From: Thermoplasmata archaeon
GTDB taxonomy: Archaea > Thermoplasmatota > Thermoplasmata > Lutacidiplasmatales > UBA184
DNA length: 18,382 nt
Assembly (NCBI GenBank): GCA_030044695.1
Contig: JASIDM010000032.1
Location: forward strand, 1 to 18,382
Direction: 5' to 3'
A model generated the notes under the pieces. The model made no database searches, had not been told where the DNA came from, and saw nothing but the letters and a program-made list of their open reading frames with translations. Below are positions 1-7,135 of the stretch, in pieces (within the stretch, counting starts at the first letter, position 1; every line of letters begins with the position of its first letter). The translations under genes were made by a program, and so were the position numbers.

Positions 1-1311
1 CGGGGCCGCGCCCTGCGGCGAGAACGCGAGGCCGCGCAGGGCGCCGAACCCGGCGAGCATCACCGCGCCGAACGCGGCGATGGCGCCGCCGGCGAGCAGG
101 TACGTGCCCCCGACGCCGACCTCGACGGTGAGCGCCCCGCCGGTCGCCTGCCCGATCGGCACGAGGGCGTAGCTGCCGACCTCATCGGCCGAGAAGACCC
201 GGCCCAGGACGCGATCGGGGACGGTCGCCTGCACCGACGAAAGGAACACGGTCTGGATCATTCCTGGGAAGAGGCCGTAGACGAAGACCAGCGGCAGGGC
301 GAGCCAGATCGAGCGGACGAGGGCGAGGCCCACGAGGGAGAGCCCGATCGCCAGCACCAGCCCGATCAGGACCCGGCCGGCCCGGTGCTCGAAGCGCGTG
401 TGGGCGACCGCCACGAGCCCGACCGCACTGCCGACGGTCGAGGCGCTGATCATGGCGCCGTACCAGAAGCCGGACGCGAGCCGGAGCCAGAGCAGGACGT
501 AGAGCCCGAGCTCGACGAAGGCGACCGCGGTCAGGAAGTTGACGACGAGGGCGGCCAGGGTGAGCTCGAAGAGGTCCCGACGGCCGACGAGGTACCGGAA
601 CCCCTCGGCGGCGTCGGCCCGGATCCGTCGGACGGTCCGGGGACGGGGCGCGCTGAGGTCGGCGCGCACGCCGACCAGGGCGATCTGCGTCGCCAGGAAC
701 AGGGCGAACGGGATCGCCAGCGCGTAGACGGCCGGACCGACCCCGAGGACGATCCCGACCCCGAGCGAGGCCGCCGCGCTCGTCAGCGCCGCCGCCGAGT
801 AGATCAGGCCGTTGGCCCGCCCGAGCTCCACGACCGGGACCAGCCGCGGCACCGAGGCGTTGAACGCCGGACGGAACACCGTCGCCGAGGAGATGAGCAG
901 GGCCCACGCCGGCAGCGCGAGCGCCACCCACCTCGGGAAGTAGAACGACCTGGCTAGCGGCAGGGCGACGACCCCGCCCGGTCGGACGTAGAGGTCGGCG
1001 GCGAGGCCCGCGGTGCCGAGGAGCGAGAGGAGGTTCGCCGAGCGCAGGAGGAGGTGTCGATCGTGCCGGTCGGCGAGCGGCCCGGCGAAGAAGGCGCTCC
1101 CGAGCGTGGGCAGCGCCGACGCGAGTCCGAGGAACGCGAGGGCGACGGCCGCCTGGCCGGCGTGACCGGCGTGCGCGTAGGCCGAGGGGATGACGAAGAT
1201 CAGGGCGACCAAGGCGGTCGCCGGGGCCGCGAACTGCAGCACGCCGGCGGCGAAGAACGCCGGCATGGAGTCGTGGCGCAGGACCTCGCCGTAGGTCGGG
1301 CCGTTCGCCAC
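1..1311 (-). CDS. MFS transporter, 3' end outside window
   Basis: Reading from a GTG at 1311 the frame stays open for 437 codons to the window edge, so the C-terminus is missing. The protein is highly hydrophobic with about twelve membrane segments. A motif-A-like loop (GPLADRHDRHLLL, about residues 77-89) after the second helix and a second Arg-rich loop (about residues 220-245) between the two halves are typical of the major facilitator superfamily. It resembles the enterobactin-exporter-like/MFS_3 group, but the substrate cannot be read from sequence. It is divergent from pelota. No Shine-Dalgarno precedes the GTG, but a CTTATT box lies about 29 bases upstream, so the transcript is probably near-leaderless. 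A second MFS gene at 8730 is not an obvious close duplicate. Confidence 0.85.
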   Translation of the reverse strand, partial: MANGPTYGEVLRHDSMPAFFAAGVLQFAAPATALVALIFVIPSAYAHAGHAGQAAVALAFLGLASALPTLGSAFFAGPLADRHDRHLLLRSANLLSLLGTAGLAADLYVRPGGVVALPLARSFYFPRWVALALPAWALLISSATVFRPAFNASVPRLVPVVELGRANGLIYSAAALTSAAASLGVGIVLGVGPAVYALAIPFALFLATQIALVGVRADLSAPRPRTVRRIRADAAEGFRYLVGRRDLFELTLAALVVNFLTAVAFVELGLYVLLWLRLASGFWYGAMISASTVGSAVGLVAVAHTRFEHRAGRVLIGLVLAIGLSLVGLALVRSIWLALPLVFVYGLFPGMIQTVFLSSVQATVPDRVLGRVFSADEVGSYALVPIGQATGGALTVEVGVGGTYLLAGGAIAAFGAVMLAGFGALRGLAFSPQGAAP

Positions 1312-1337
1312 GGCGGGCGGCGAGCGGCCGTGACGTG

Positions 1338-1343
1338 AATAAG
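1338..1343 (-). promoter_or_regulatory. TATA-like box for the first MFS gene
   Basis: On the minus strand this reads CTTATT, an AT island in GC-rich DNA. Its centre is about 29 bases from the GTG at 1311, the spacing expected for a leaderless archaeal transcript. It could also serve pelota on the plus strand, but that would imply a leader of about 50 bases. Confidence 0.5.
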
Positions 1344-1418
1344 CCTATCGAACGGGGGGCCGCGCGCGGCCGAAACCCGCTTGTACCCGCCCCCCGTCCG
1401 AACGGACCGGGTTCGGGC

Positions 1419-2537
1419 GTGCGCCTCCTTCACCGTGACCCGACGACCGGCGCCGTTCGGCTCCGTCTCGAGACCCCCAGCGATCTGTGGCGGATCGCCC
1501 GCCTCGTGCGTGCCGGCGAGCTCGTCGGCGCGTCGACAACGCGGCGGGACCCGGAGGCCCCGCAGGACGTCGCCGGCGCCGAGCGCAGCCGTCGCCGCGT
1601 CTACCTCGTCGTCCGGGCCGAGCAGGTGGAGTTCCACGGCTTCTCCGGCCACGTGCGGATCACCGGCCCGATCGTCGAGGGCCCGTTCGACCTCGGCCGC
1701 CACCATACCCTCGACCTCGCCGAGGGCGACGACCTGACGATCGTCAAGCCCAGCCCGACCGCCGCCGACCGGGCCCTCCTGGACGAGGGGCTCGCGGGCC
1801 GTGGGGACCCCACCCTGGTGGTCGCCGCGGTGGACTGGGGGGACTCGTCCGTCGTGCGGATCCGGGGCCGGGCGATCGAGCCGATCGCGGACGTCCGCCG
1901 CACGATCGCCGGCAAGCGCTTCGAGGCGGGCCAGGGGGACAAGGACCGGGCGGCCTACGTCGAGGAGCTGCGAGGGCTCGTCGCCCGGGAGGCCTCCTCG
2001 GCCCAGGCCGTCGTCCTCGCCGGGCCCGGCTTCCTCAAGGAGGCGCTCGCGCGACGGCTCGGGGAGACGGACCCGGCGCTCGCGAAGCGCCTTCGCATCT
2101 ACCCGGCCTCCGAGGGGGGCCGCGTCGGCGTGGACGAGCTGCTCCGGTCCGGCCGAGCGAGCGAGGTGCTCCGGTCGAGCGTGGCCGCCGAGGAGGCGGA
2201 GCTCGTCGAGCGGCTCGTCCGCGCCGTCGGGGACGGCCGACGGGCCGCCGTCGGGCGTCGCGAGGTCGGCGAGGCCCTGGAGGCGGGCGCGGCGGAGACG
2301 ATCCTCGTGAACGACCGTCTCCTCGCCGACCCCGAGGTCGCCGCGGTGCTCGATCGGTCCCGCGCGCTGAAGGTCCGGCTCTTCGTCGTCCAGGCCGACG
2401 AGGCGCCGGGACGTCGGCTCTCCGGCCTCGGGGAGATCGCGGCGATCCTGCGCTACGACTGGACGAGCGCGAGCCCGGCTACGGGATCGCCTGGACCGCC
2501 TCGCGGAGCTCCTCGAAGCGCCGGCGCAGGTCCTTGA
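1419..2537 (+). CDS. pelA: mRNA surveillance protein Pelota
   Basis: Archaeal Pelota (Dom34), the eRF1 paralogue that works with EF-1 alpha or ABCE1 to release stalled ribosomes. The product is 372 residues from GTG 1419. The N-terminal Sm-like domain (about 1-125) begins VRLLHRDPTTG, matching the family start. The central eRF1_2-like domain (about 130-260) carries PGFLKEAL (203-210). The C-terminal eRF1_3-like domain (about 265-346) ends LGEIAAILRY. There is no GGQ, as expected for Pelota rather than eRF1. The open frame extends upstream to a GTG at 1335, but those 28 Pro/Arg-rich residues do not look like the family, so I chose 1419; no clear ribosome binding site decides it. The last ~25 residues are a Pro/Gly/Ser/Ala tail lying antisense to the end of rpo3 (59-base convergent overlap). 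Confidence 0.9.
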   Translation: MRLLHRDPTTGAVRLRLETPSDLWRIARLVRAGELVGASTTRRDPEAPQDVAGAERSRRRVYLVVRAEQVEFHGFSGHVRITGPIVEGPFDLGRHHTLDLAEGDDLTIVKPSPTAADRALLDEGLAGRGDPTLVVAAVDWGDSSVVRIRGRAIEPIADVRRTIAGKRFEAGQGDKDRAAYVEELRGLVAREASSAQAVVLAGPGFLKEALARRLGETDPALAKRLRIYPASEGGRVGVDELLRSGRASEVLRSSVAAEEAELVERLVRAVGDGRRAAVGRREVGEALEAGAAETILVNDRLLADPEVAAVLDRSRALKVRLFVVQADEAPGRRLSGLGEIAAILRYDWTSASPATGSPGPPRGAPRSAGAGP

Positions 2538-3324
2538 GGGCGAAGCGGAGCGCCTCGCGCGCGGAGAGCGAGCCGTCGGTCTCGAAGCGGAGGAAGAACC
2601 GCTCCTCGTCCGGCTCGATGCGGATCGAGCCGTGCTCGCAGGTCTTCTCGCAGGCGTGGCAGTCGATGCACTTGACCTCGTCCGTGACGGAGAGCTTGCC
2701 GTCCCCGAACTCGAGGATGTTCACCGGGCAGGACGCCGCCGTCCGCTTCAGGCACGCGTCGGTGCAGCCCTCCTTGCGGGCGATGCGGACGTGGGGTCGG
2801 GGGTAGAGGCCGACGGCGTGCGCGACCTGCCACTTCGCGTGCTCCCGCGCGGTCCCGACGACCGCGGTGGCGTAGGCGAGCAACGCCTGGTGCGCCCCGA
2901 GCCGCACGATCGGCACCTCGGGCTCGAGCACGGCGAGCGTCGGGTCGCCCAGCGGCACGACGTCCTTGGCGTAGACCGTGCACGGACCCTTGCGGTCGAT
3001 CGAGTACATCACCTGGCACTGCGCGCAGCCGGCGCCGCCGCACGTGCACTCGGACTTGCGACGGAACTGGGCGAGGTCCGTGGGGATCGGCAGGAGCCCC
3101 AGCCGCAGGGCCACCCCCTCGTCGAACATGCTCGTCGAGGAGTCGTAGTCCTTGCCGGTCCCCTCGTCGCGGATCGGGCCGAGGTGGAACTCGACGTCCT
3201 CGATGGCGAGCTTCGGCACGTCGGCGATCAGGGTGCGCCGGATCGCGTTGACCTGCGACGCCGAGACGCCCTCGAGCTCGAGGGACGCGGCCCGGGTCTT
3301 CAGCTCGCCGATGGTGACCGACAT
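2479..3324 (-). CDS. rpo3: DNA-directed RNA polymerase subunit D (Rpo3)
   Basis: Archaeal RNA polymerase subunit Rpo3 (RpoD), counterpart of bacterial alpha and eukaryotic Rpb3, which pairs with Rpo11 to start enzyme assembly. It has 281 residues. The N-terminal dimerisation part contains NAIRRTLIADVPKLAIEDVE (26-45), the alpha/Rpb3 signature. An inserted domain (about 44-165) contains Cys 93, 95, 100, 103 and 115. A ferredoxin-like domain (about 178-235) has Cys 187, 191, 199 and a complete CxxCxxCxxxC at 219-229, so at least one [4Fe-4S] cluster is likely, as in other archaeal Rpo3 proteins. A C-terminal helix completes dimerisation. The start is ATG, 2 bases after the rps11 stop, and it is the last gene of its operon. 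Its 3' end overlaps pelota, which is convergent. Confidence 0.96.
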   Translation of the reverse strand: MSVTIGELKTRAASLELEGVSASQVNAIRRTLIADVPKLAIEDVEFHLGPIRDEGTGKDYDSSTSMFDEGVALRLGLLPIPTDLAQFRRKSECTCGGAGCAQCQVMYSIDRKGPCTVYAKDVVPLGDPTLAVLEPEVPIVRLGAHQALLAYATAVVGTAREHAKWQVAHAVGLYPRPHVRIARKEGCTDACLKRTAASCPVNILEFGDGKLSVTDEVKCIDCHACEKTCEHGSIRIEPDEERFFLRFETDGSLSAREALRFALKDLRRRFEELREAVQAIP

Positions 3325-3326
3325 GG

Positions 3327-3710
3327 CTACACCCGGCGGCCGCGGCGTCCGCCCTTCGGCTTGGTCCCGTCGTGGGGGACCGGGGTGACGTCCTCGATCC
3401 GTTGGATCTTCACGCCGGCGCGCGCCAGGGCCCGGATCGCCGCCTGGGCCCCCGGTCCCGGCGAGCGGGAGCGGTTGCCGCCCGGGGCACGGACGCGCAC
3501 GTGGAGGGTCTCGTAGCCCTTCTCCTTGAGGACCGCGGCGATCTGATCGGCCGCCTTCATCGCCGCGTACGGGCTCGACTCGTCGCGGGCGGCCTTGACG
3601 ACCATCCCTCCGGTCGCCTTCGCCAGGGTCTCCGCGCCGGTGATGTCGGTGACGGTGATGTGGATGTTGTTGTAGCTGGCGAAGATGTGGGCGATGCCGA
3701 CCTTCGTCAC
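3327..3710 (-). CDS. rps11: 30S ribosomal protein S11
   Basis: Small-subunit platform protein S11, 127 residues. The core reads GIAHIFASYNNIHITVTDITG (residues 5-25) and then GGMVVKAARDESSPYAAM (34-51), both close to archaeal/eukaryotic S11. The C-terminus is the usual basic tail ending GGRRGRRV. The GTG start at 3710 overlaps the rps4 stop in a GTGA (3707-3710), implying translational coupling. The frame is open well upstream, but that extension is the antisense/out-of-frame reading of rps4 and is ignored. Confidence 0.97.
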   Translation of the reverse strand: MTKVGIAHIFASYNNIHITVTDITGAETLAKATGGMVVKAARDESSPYAAMKAADQIAAVLKEKGYETLHVRVRAPGGNRSRSPGPGAQAAIRALARAGVKIQRIEDVTPVPHDGTKPKGGRRGRRV

Positions 3711-4300
3711 GGGGCGGCCCCCTCCGGCGCGGGGGCCGGTGCGGTCGTGGCGCCGCGGCGTTCGAGGCGCTCCCGCAGGGCGACCCGGAGCGTGTGCCCG
3801 TCGTCGGCGAGCGGGCTCGTCGCGCTGTAGCTCAGCCGGGCCTCGTCGGCCGACGGGAGGATGTACCCCGGTCGCGTGACCCGATGGTCCCCGACGGCCA
3901 GATGGCCGTGGACGATCCACTGCCGGGCGCTGGACGGCGTCGGGGCCAGACCCTTCGAGAAGACGATCCACTCCAGGCGTCGCCGCAGGAGATCCTCGAG
4001 CGACAGCGCGAGCACGTCGTCGAGCGACGGGGTGCCGACGGAGAGGATCCCGAGGCGGGTGAGCCGGCCCAGCAGCTGGTCCGTCTCCCGACGGGCCTGG
4101 GGCTCGTCGGCCCGGAGGCGGGCCTGCAGCTCGCGGGCCTGACGACGGAAGCCGCGGAGGACCGACTGCGCCTTCCACAGCTCGCGCTTGTTCTTCAGCC
4201 CGTAACGCTCGAGGAGCTTGCGCTCCTCCTCCATCCGGGTCCCCTCCCAAGGGTGCTTCGGCCGGTCGTAGCGCCGGCGCAGGAACTTCGGATCGCCCAT
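3707..4300 (-). CDS. rps4: 30S ribosomal protein S4
   Basis: Primary 16S-binding protein S4, 197 residues from ATG 4300. The N-terminus MGDPKFLRRRYDRPKHPWE matches archaeal S4 (uS4). An RNA-binding S4 domain lies at about residues 106-155 (RRRLEWIVFSKGLAPTPSSA, then ARQWIVHGHLAVGDHRV). The last ~15 residues are Ala/Pro-rich (ATTAPAPAPEGAAP) and may be a lineage-specific tail. It lies 10 bases after rps13, with GGGGAG just before the ATG, and its stop overlaps the rps11 start. Confidence 0.97.
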   Translation of the reverse strand: MGDPKFLRRRYDRPKHPWEGTRMEEERKLLERYGLKNKRELWKAQSVLRGFRRQARELQARLRADEPQARRETDQLLGRLTRLGILSVGTPSLDDVLALSLEDLLRRRLEWIVFSKGLAPTPSSARQWIVHGHLAVGDHRVTRPGYILPSADEARLSYSATSPLADDGHTLRVALRERLERRGATTAPAPAPEGAAP

Positions 4301-4310
4301 CGCTCCCCGC

Positions 4311-5060
4311 CTAGGCCTTCTTCTCCGGGGCGGCGGGCGCGGCGGCGGGGGCCGCCGGCGCGCTGGGCGCGGCGCCCTCCTTGGACGCGGCGGCCGCCGC
4401 CTCCTTGGCGGCCTTCTTCAGCACGCCCGCGGCCATGCCGGTCCGTCCGTTGGATCGGGTCCGCTGACCCCGGACCTTCTGGCCCCGCTCGTGACGGACG
4501 CCGCGGTAGCTCCGGATCATCTTCATCACGTTCACGTCATCGCGCCGGCGCGAGTCGAGGTCCGCTCCCAGGTAGTGGGGGGAGTCGCCGAGGACCGGCT
4601 CGGTCGGGTGGTTCACCATCCACACGGGGACCTTGGACGGGAGGGACTGGAGCGTCGTCTCGAGGCCATCGACCGTGGCCTCCGGAAGGTCCCCGAGCAG
4701 CGCGTGGGGATCGACGCCGGCAAGTCGGCACGTCGTCTCGGCGAGACGAAGGCCGATGCCGTGGACGCTGGTGAGCGCGAGGCCCGTCGAGCGCGTCCCG
4801 TCCAGATCGGTGTTGGCGACCCGGACGATGTAACGGAAGTTGGGGTTGGTCGAGACGACCTTGGCGGCCTTCGCCCCGGGGCCTCCGCGGCCCTTGCCCT
4901 TGCCTTCCTTGGTCTCCTTCGCGTCCTTGGGCTCCTTGGCGTCCTTCGCCTTCGAGCCCCGGTCCTTCTTCGCGTCCTTCTCCGGGGCCGCCGCTGCCGG
5001 AGCGCCCGAAGCCGGCTCGTCCGGCTTGGCCTCCTTCGTCTCCTTGGGCGTCCGACTCAC
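4311..5060 (-). CDS. rps13: 30S ribosomal protein S13 with long N- and C-terminal tails
   Basis: Head protein S13 (uS13). The core is about residues 75-212: FRYIVRVANTDLDGTRSTGL, the H2TH-like GIGLRLAETTCRLAG, and the C-terminal signature RGVRHERGQKVRGQRTRSNG (187-206), which contacts tRNA and inter-subunit bridges. At 249 residues it is far longer than usual archaeal S13 (about 150). Residues 1-70 are a Lys/Glu/Ala/Asp repeat-like tail (KDAKEPKDAKETKEGKGKGR), and 214-249 are Lys/Ala then Ala/Pro-rich, ending EKKA. No ATG, GTG or TTG codon lies between the first codon and the core in a position that would give a normal N-terminus; the codons before FRYIV are GTC. The GTG at 5060 therefore seems to be the start. 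First gene of the rps13-rps4-rps11-rpo3 operon. Confidence 0.95.
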   Translation of the reverse strand: MSRTPKETKEAKPDEPASGAPAAAAPEKDAKKDRGSKAKDAKEPKDAKETKEGKGKGRGGPGAKAAKVVSTNPNFRYIVRVANTDLDGTRSTGLALTSVHGIGLRLAETTCRLAGVDPHALLGDLPEATVDGLETTLQSLPSKVPVWMVNHPTEPVLGDSPHYLGADLDSRRRDDVNVMKMIRSYRGVRHERGQKVRGQRTRSNGRTGMAAGVLKKAAKEAAAAASKEGAAPSAPAAPAAAPAAPEKKA

Positions 5061-5157
5061 CCCGTGCTGTGCATCCCCCGATCCTTGGCCGGCTCGGGCG
5101 CGCGGAGCGGCCGGCGGGCCGCCTCGGTCTCGGGAGCGGCGGCCGAGCTACCTTCGG

Positions 5158-5164
5158 TTCTTAA
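5158..5164 (-). promoter_or_regulatory. candidate TATA-like box for the rps13 operon
   Basis: The minus strand reads TTAAGAA within GGGGTTAAGAACC, the only AT island between the methyltransferase stop and rps13. If used, transcription would start near 5135 and leave a leader of about 75 bases, longer than other leaders in this window. The same TTAAG core lies upstream of the second MFS gene and of citrate synthase. Confidence 0.4.
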
Positions 5165-5212
5165 CCCCTTCGGCGGCGGAACGACGACCCGCGCCGTCCG
5201 TCCCCGACGGCA

Positions 5213-5947
5213 TCACCCTCGGCGGGGCGCTCGAGCCGTGGCCGGGCGAGGCCGCCCACGGGCGACGGGCCGGTCCGTGCCCGGTCCTGCTCGGGGGGTG
5301 AGACCCGCCGCGGCGGTCCCCCGCCCCGGGGAGGCCTCGAGGACGCGGTAGCCGGATCCCCGCGCGACGACCTGGACGTCGGTGGCCCAGTGCTCGGCGA
5401 GCCACCCTTGGTAGTACAGGATCCCCTGACTTCCCTTGCCCACGACGAGCAGACGACCCCCCGGAGCGAGATGCCGAGGGGCCTCCTCGAGGAGGTCGAG
5501 CACGACCGGGCGACCCGCGTGGTACGGCGGGTTGGTGGCGATGACGTCGAACGTCGCTTCCCCGACCGGTTCGAACGCCGGCCCGACCTCGACCGTCGCG
5601 TTCTGGACCCCGTTGCGGGCGAGGTTCCGCTGCGCGAGCCGCACGGCACGCCGGTTGACGTCGGTCAGCACCACGGTCCCGCGGCGGGCGAGACGGGCGG
5701 CGGCGACCCCGACGGCCCCCCAGCCGCAGCCGAGGTCGAGGACGCGGTCCGTGGGGCGGACCGGCAGGCTCTCGATCAGCAGGGCCGTCCCGGGGTCGAG
5801 GCCGTGGGAGGCGAACACGCCGGTATCGACCTCGAAGGTCAGCAGCTCACCGCGGTAGAGGAACCGCAGCTCGCGACGGTGCGGTCGGGCGTGGGGTCGC
5901 TCCGTGAAGTACTGCTCGCCCGGGCTCGGCTCCCCGGAGGGGATCAC
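5213..5947 (-). CDS. MJ0882/RsmC-like SAM-dependent methyltransferase
   Basis: Class I methyltransferase of 244 residues. The N-terminal EQYFTERPHARPHRRELRF and the GVFASHGLDPGTALLIESL strand-helix (43-61) match the MJ0882/RsmC-like group. Then come SAM-binding motif I DLGCGWGAVG (71-80), motif II LTDVNRRAVRLAQRN (94-108) and catalytic NPPY (139-142), which marks methylation of an amino group on a nucleic acid base or protein amide. The family fold ends at GYRVLEAS (199-206). The final ~38 residues are a Pro/Arg/Gly tail of unknown use. GTG 5947 overlaps the dnaJ stop in GTGA (5944-5947), so it is co-translated with dnaJ. Likely an rRNA methyltransferase; the target is inference. Confidence 0.87.
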   Translation of the reverse strand: MIPSGEPSPGEQYFTERPHARPHRRELRFLYRGELLTFEVDTGVFASHGLDPGTALLIESLPVRPTDRVLDLGCGWGAVGVAAARLARRGTVVLTDVNRRAVRLAQRNLARNGVQNATVEVGPAFEPVGEATFDVIATNPPYHAGRPVVLDLLEEAPRHLAPGGRLLVVGKGSQGILYYQGWLAEHWATDVQVVARGSGYRVLEASPGRGTAAAGLTPRAGPGTDRPVARGRPRPATARAPRRG

Positions 5948-7086
5948 GTCCCGCGTCGGTGGAAGAACGACTCCCGCCGACCCTCCGGCTCCGCCACACC
6001 GAGCGCCTGGCGCAGGAGCTCCCGCTCCTTGGACGTGAGCGACCGCGGTACCTCCACGTGGGTCGTGACGATCAGGTCGCCCCGGGTCGTTCCCCGGAGC
6101 CGAGGGAACCCCTGGCCCCGGAGCCGGAACGGCGTCTCGGGCTGGGTCCCCGCGGGGATCTGGAGGTCGACGCTCCCGTCGACGCCCGGCACGGTGACCT
6201 TGCCGCCGAGGATCGCCGTCGCGAGCGGCACCGTCGTCTCGGTGAACGCGTGCTGGCCGTCGCGTCGGATCGTCGGGGGCGTCTCGAACACGACCTGGAC
6301 GTACAGGTCGCCCGCCCGGCCCCCGGGTCGACCGGCGCCGCCGTGGCCCGGGACCCGGAGGACCGCGCCCTCCTCCATCCCCGCCGGGACCTCGATCTCG
6401 ATCTTCTCCAGCGAGGAGATCGACCCCGCCCCCCGGCAGGTCGGACATCGCTCCAGGATGCGCCGGCCGGAGCCGTGGCAGCGGGGGCATTCGCCGATGG
6501 TGATGAACTGGGTGAACCCACGGTTCTGGACGCGCCGCACCTGGCCTTGGCCCCCGCACTCCGAGCAGACCTCGAGCGCGGTGCCGTCCTTCGCCCCGGT
6601 GCCCTGGCAGTCCGCGCACGGCCTCGCGTGGGGGACCTCGACCGTGCGCTTCGCCCCGCGCACGGCGGCGGAGAGCGGCAGCCGCAGGACCATCTCGACG
6701 TCCGACCCCCGCCCGGGGTCGCGGGAGGGGATCCCCCCGAACGACATCCCGAGTCCGTCGAAGAGCTGGCGGAACAGCGGCGAGGAGCCGAAGAGGTCCT
6801 CGAGGTCCCCGGCGTGGGTGAAGTTCTGCCAGGTGAACCCCTGGGGCCCGAAATCCGGCTCGACGCCCGAGAACCCCTGGAGATCGTACCGGCGTCGCTT
6901 GGCGGGATCGATGAGGACCTCGTACGCCTCGGAGAGCTCCTTGAACCGCTCCTCGGCGACCTTGGTGTTCTCCTTCGCGACGTCGGGATGGTACTGGCGG
7001 GCGAGGCGGCGGTACGCCGTCTTCACCTCGTCCGAGGTCGCGGTCCTCGGGACGCCGAGGACCTCGTAGTAGTCCCGCTTCGCCAT
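5944..7086 (-). CDS. dnaJ: Hsp40 co-chaperone DnaJ
   Basis: Type I DnaJ of 380 residues, which stimulates the DnaK ATPase and binds unfolded proteins. The J domain is at residues 1-70 (DYYEVLGVPRTAT; HPD at 33-35). The next ~60 residues are Phe/Gly/Asp-rich but less glycine-rich than usual. Four CxxCxGxG repeats begin at C157, C174, C200 and C214 and form the two zinc centres. Two beta-barrel substrate-binding domains follow (about 228-365). The start is ATG 7086 with no convincing ribosome binding site. The gene is 49 bases after the SAM hydrolase stop and overlaps the methyltransferase. No dnaK or grpE is present in this window, which is unusual because archaeal dnaJ is often next to them. 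Confidence 0.96.
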   Translation of the reverse strand: MAKRDYYEVLGVPRTATSDEVKTAYRRLARQYHPDVAKENTKVAEERFKELSEAYEVLIDPAKRRRYDLQGFSGVEPDFGPQGFTWQNFTHAGDLEDLFGSSPLFRQLFDGLGMSFGGIPSRDPGRGSDVEMVLRLPLSAAVRGAKRTVEVPHARPCADCQGTGAKDGTALEVCSECGGQGQVRRVQNRGFTQFITIGECPRCHGSGRRILERCPTCRGAGSISSLEKIEIEVPAGMEEGAVLRVPGHGGAGRPGGRAGDLYVQVVFETPPTIRRDGQHAFTETTVPLATAILGGKVTVPGVDGSVDLQIPAGTQPETPFRLRGQGFPRLRGTTRGDLIVTTHVEVPRSLTSKERELLRQALGVAEPEGRRESFFHRRGT

Positions 7087-7135
7087 CGAACGGAGCCCGT
7101 CGCGTCGCCGCGGCGCCGGGCTAGGTCGGTCGCTC

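Noticed and set aside
182..931. A 249-codon minus-strand frame in the first transporter region
   Set aside because: It is another frame of the MFS gene, rich in Arg/Gly/Pro, with no membrane segments; the true frame is open from 1311 to the edge.
1335..1418. GTG 1335 as the start of pelota
   Set aside because: It would add 28 Arg/Pro-rich residues before the normal Pelota N-terminus; GTG 1419 matches the family.
5061..5212. A tRNA or other structured RNA gene upstream of rps13
   Set aside because: I looked for a T-arm GTTCRANYC pattern and an acceptor stem and saw none; only a TTAAGAA box stands out.
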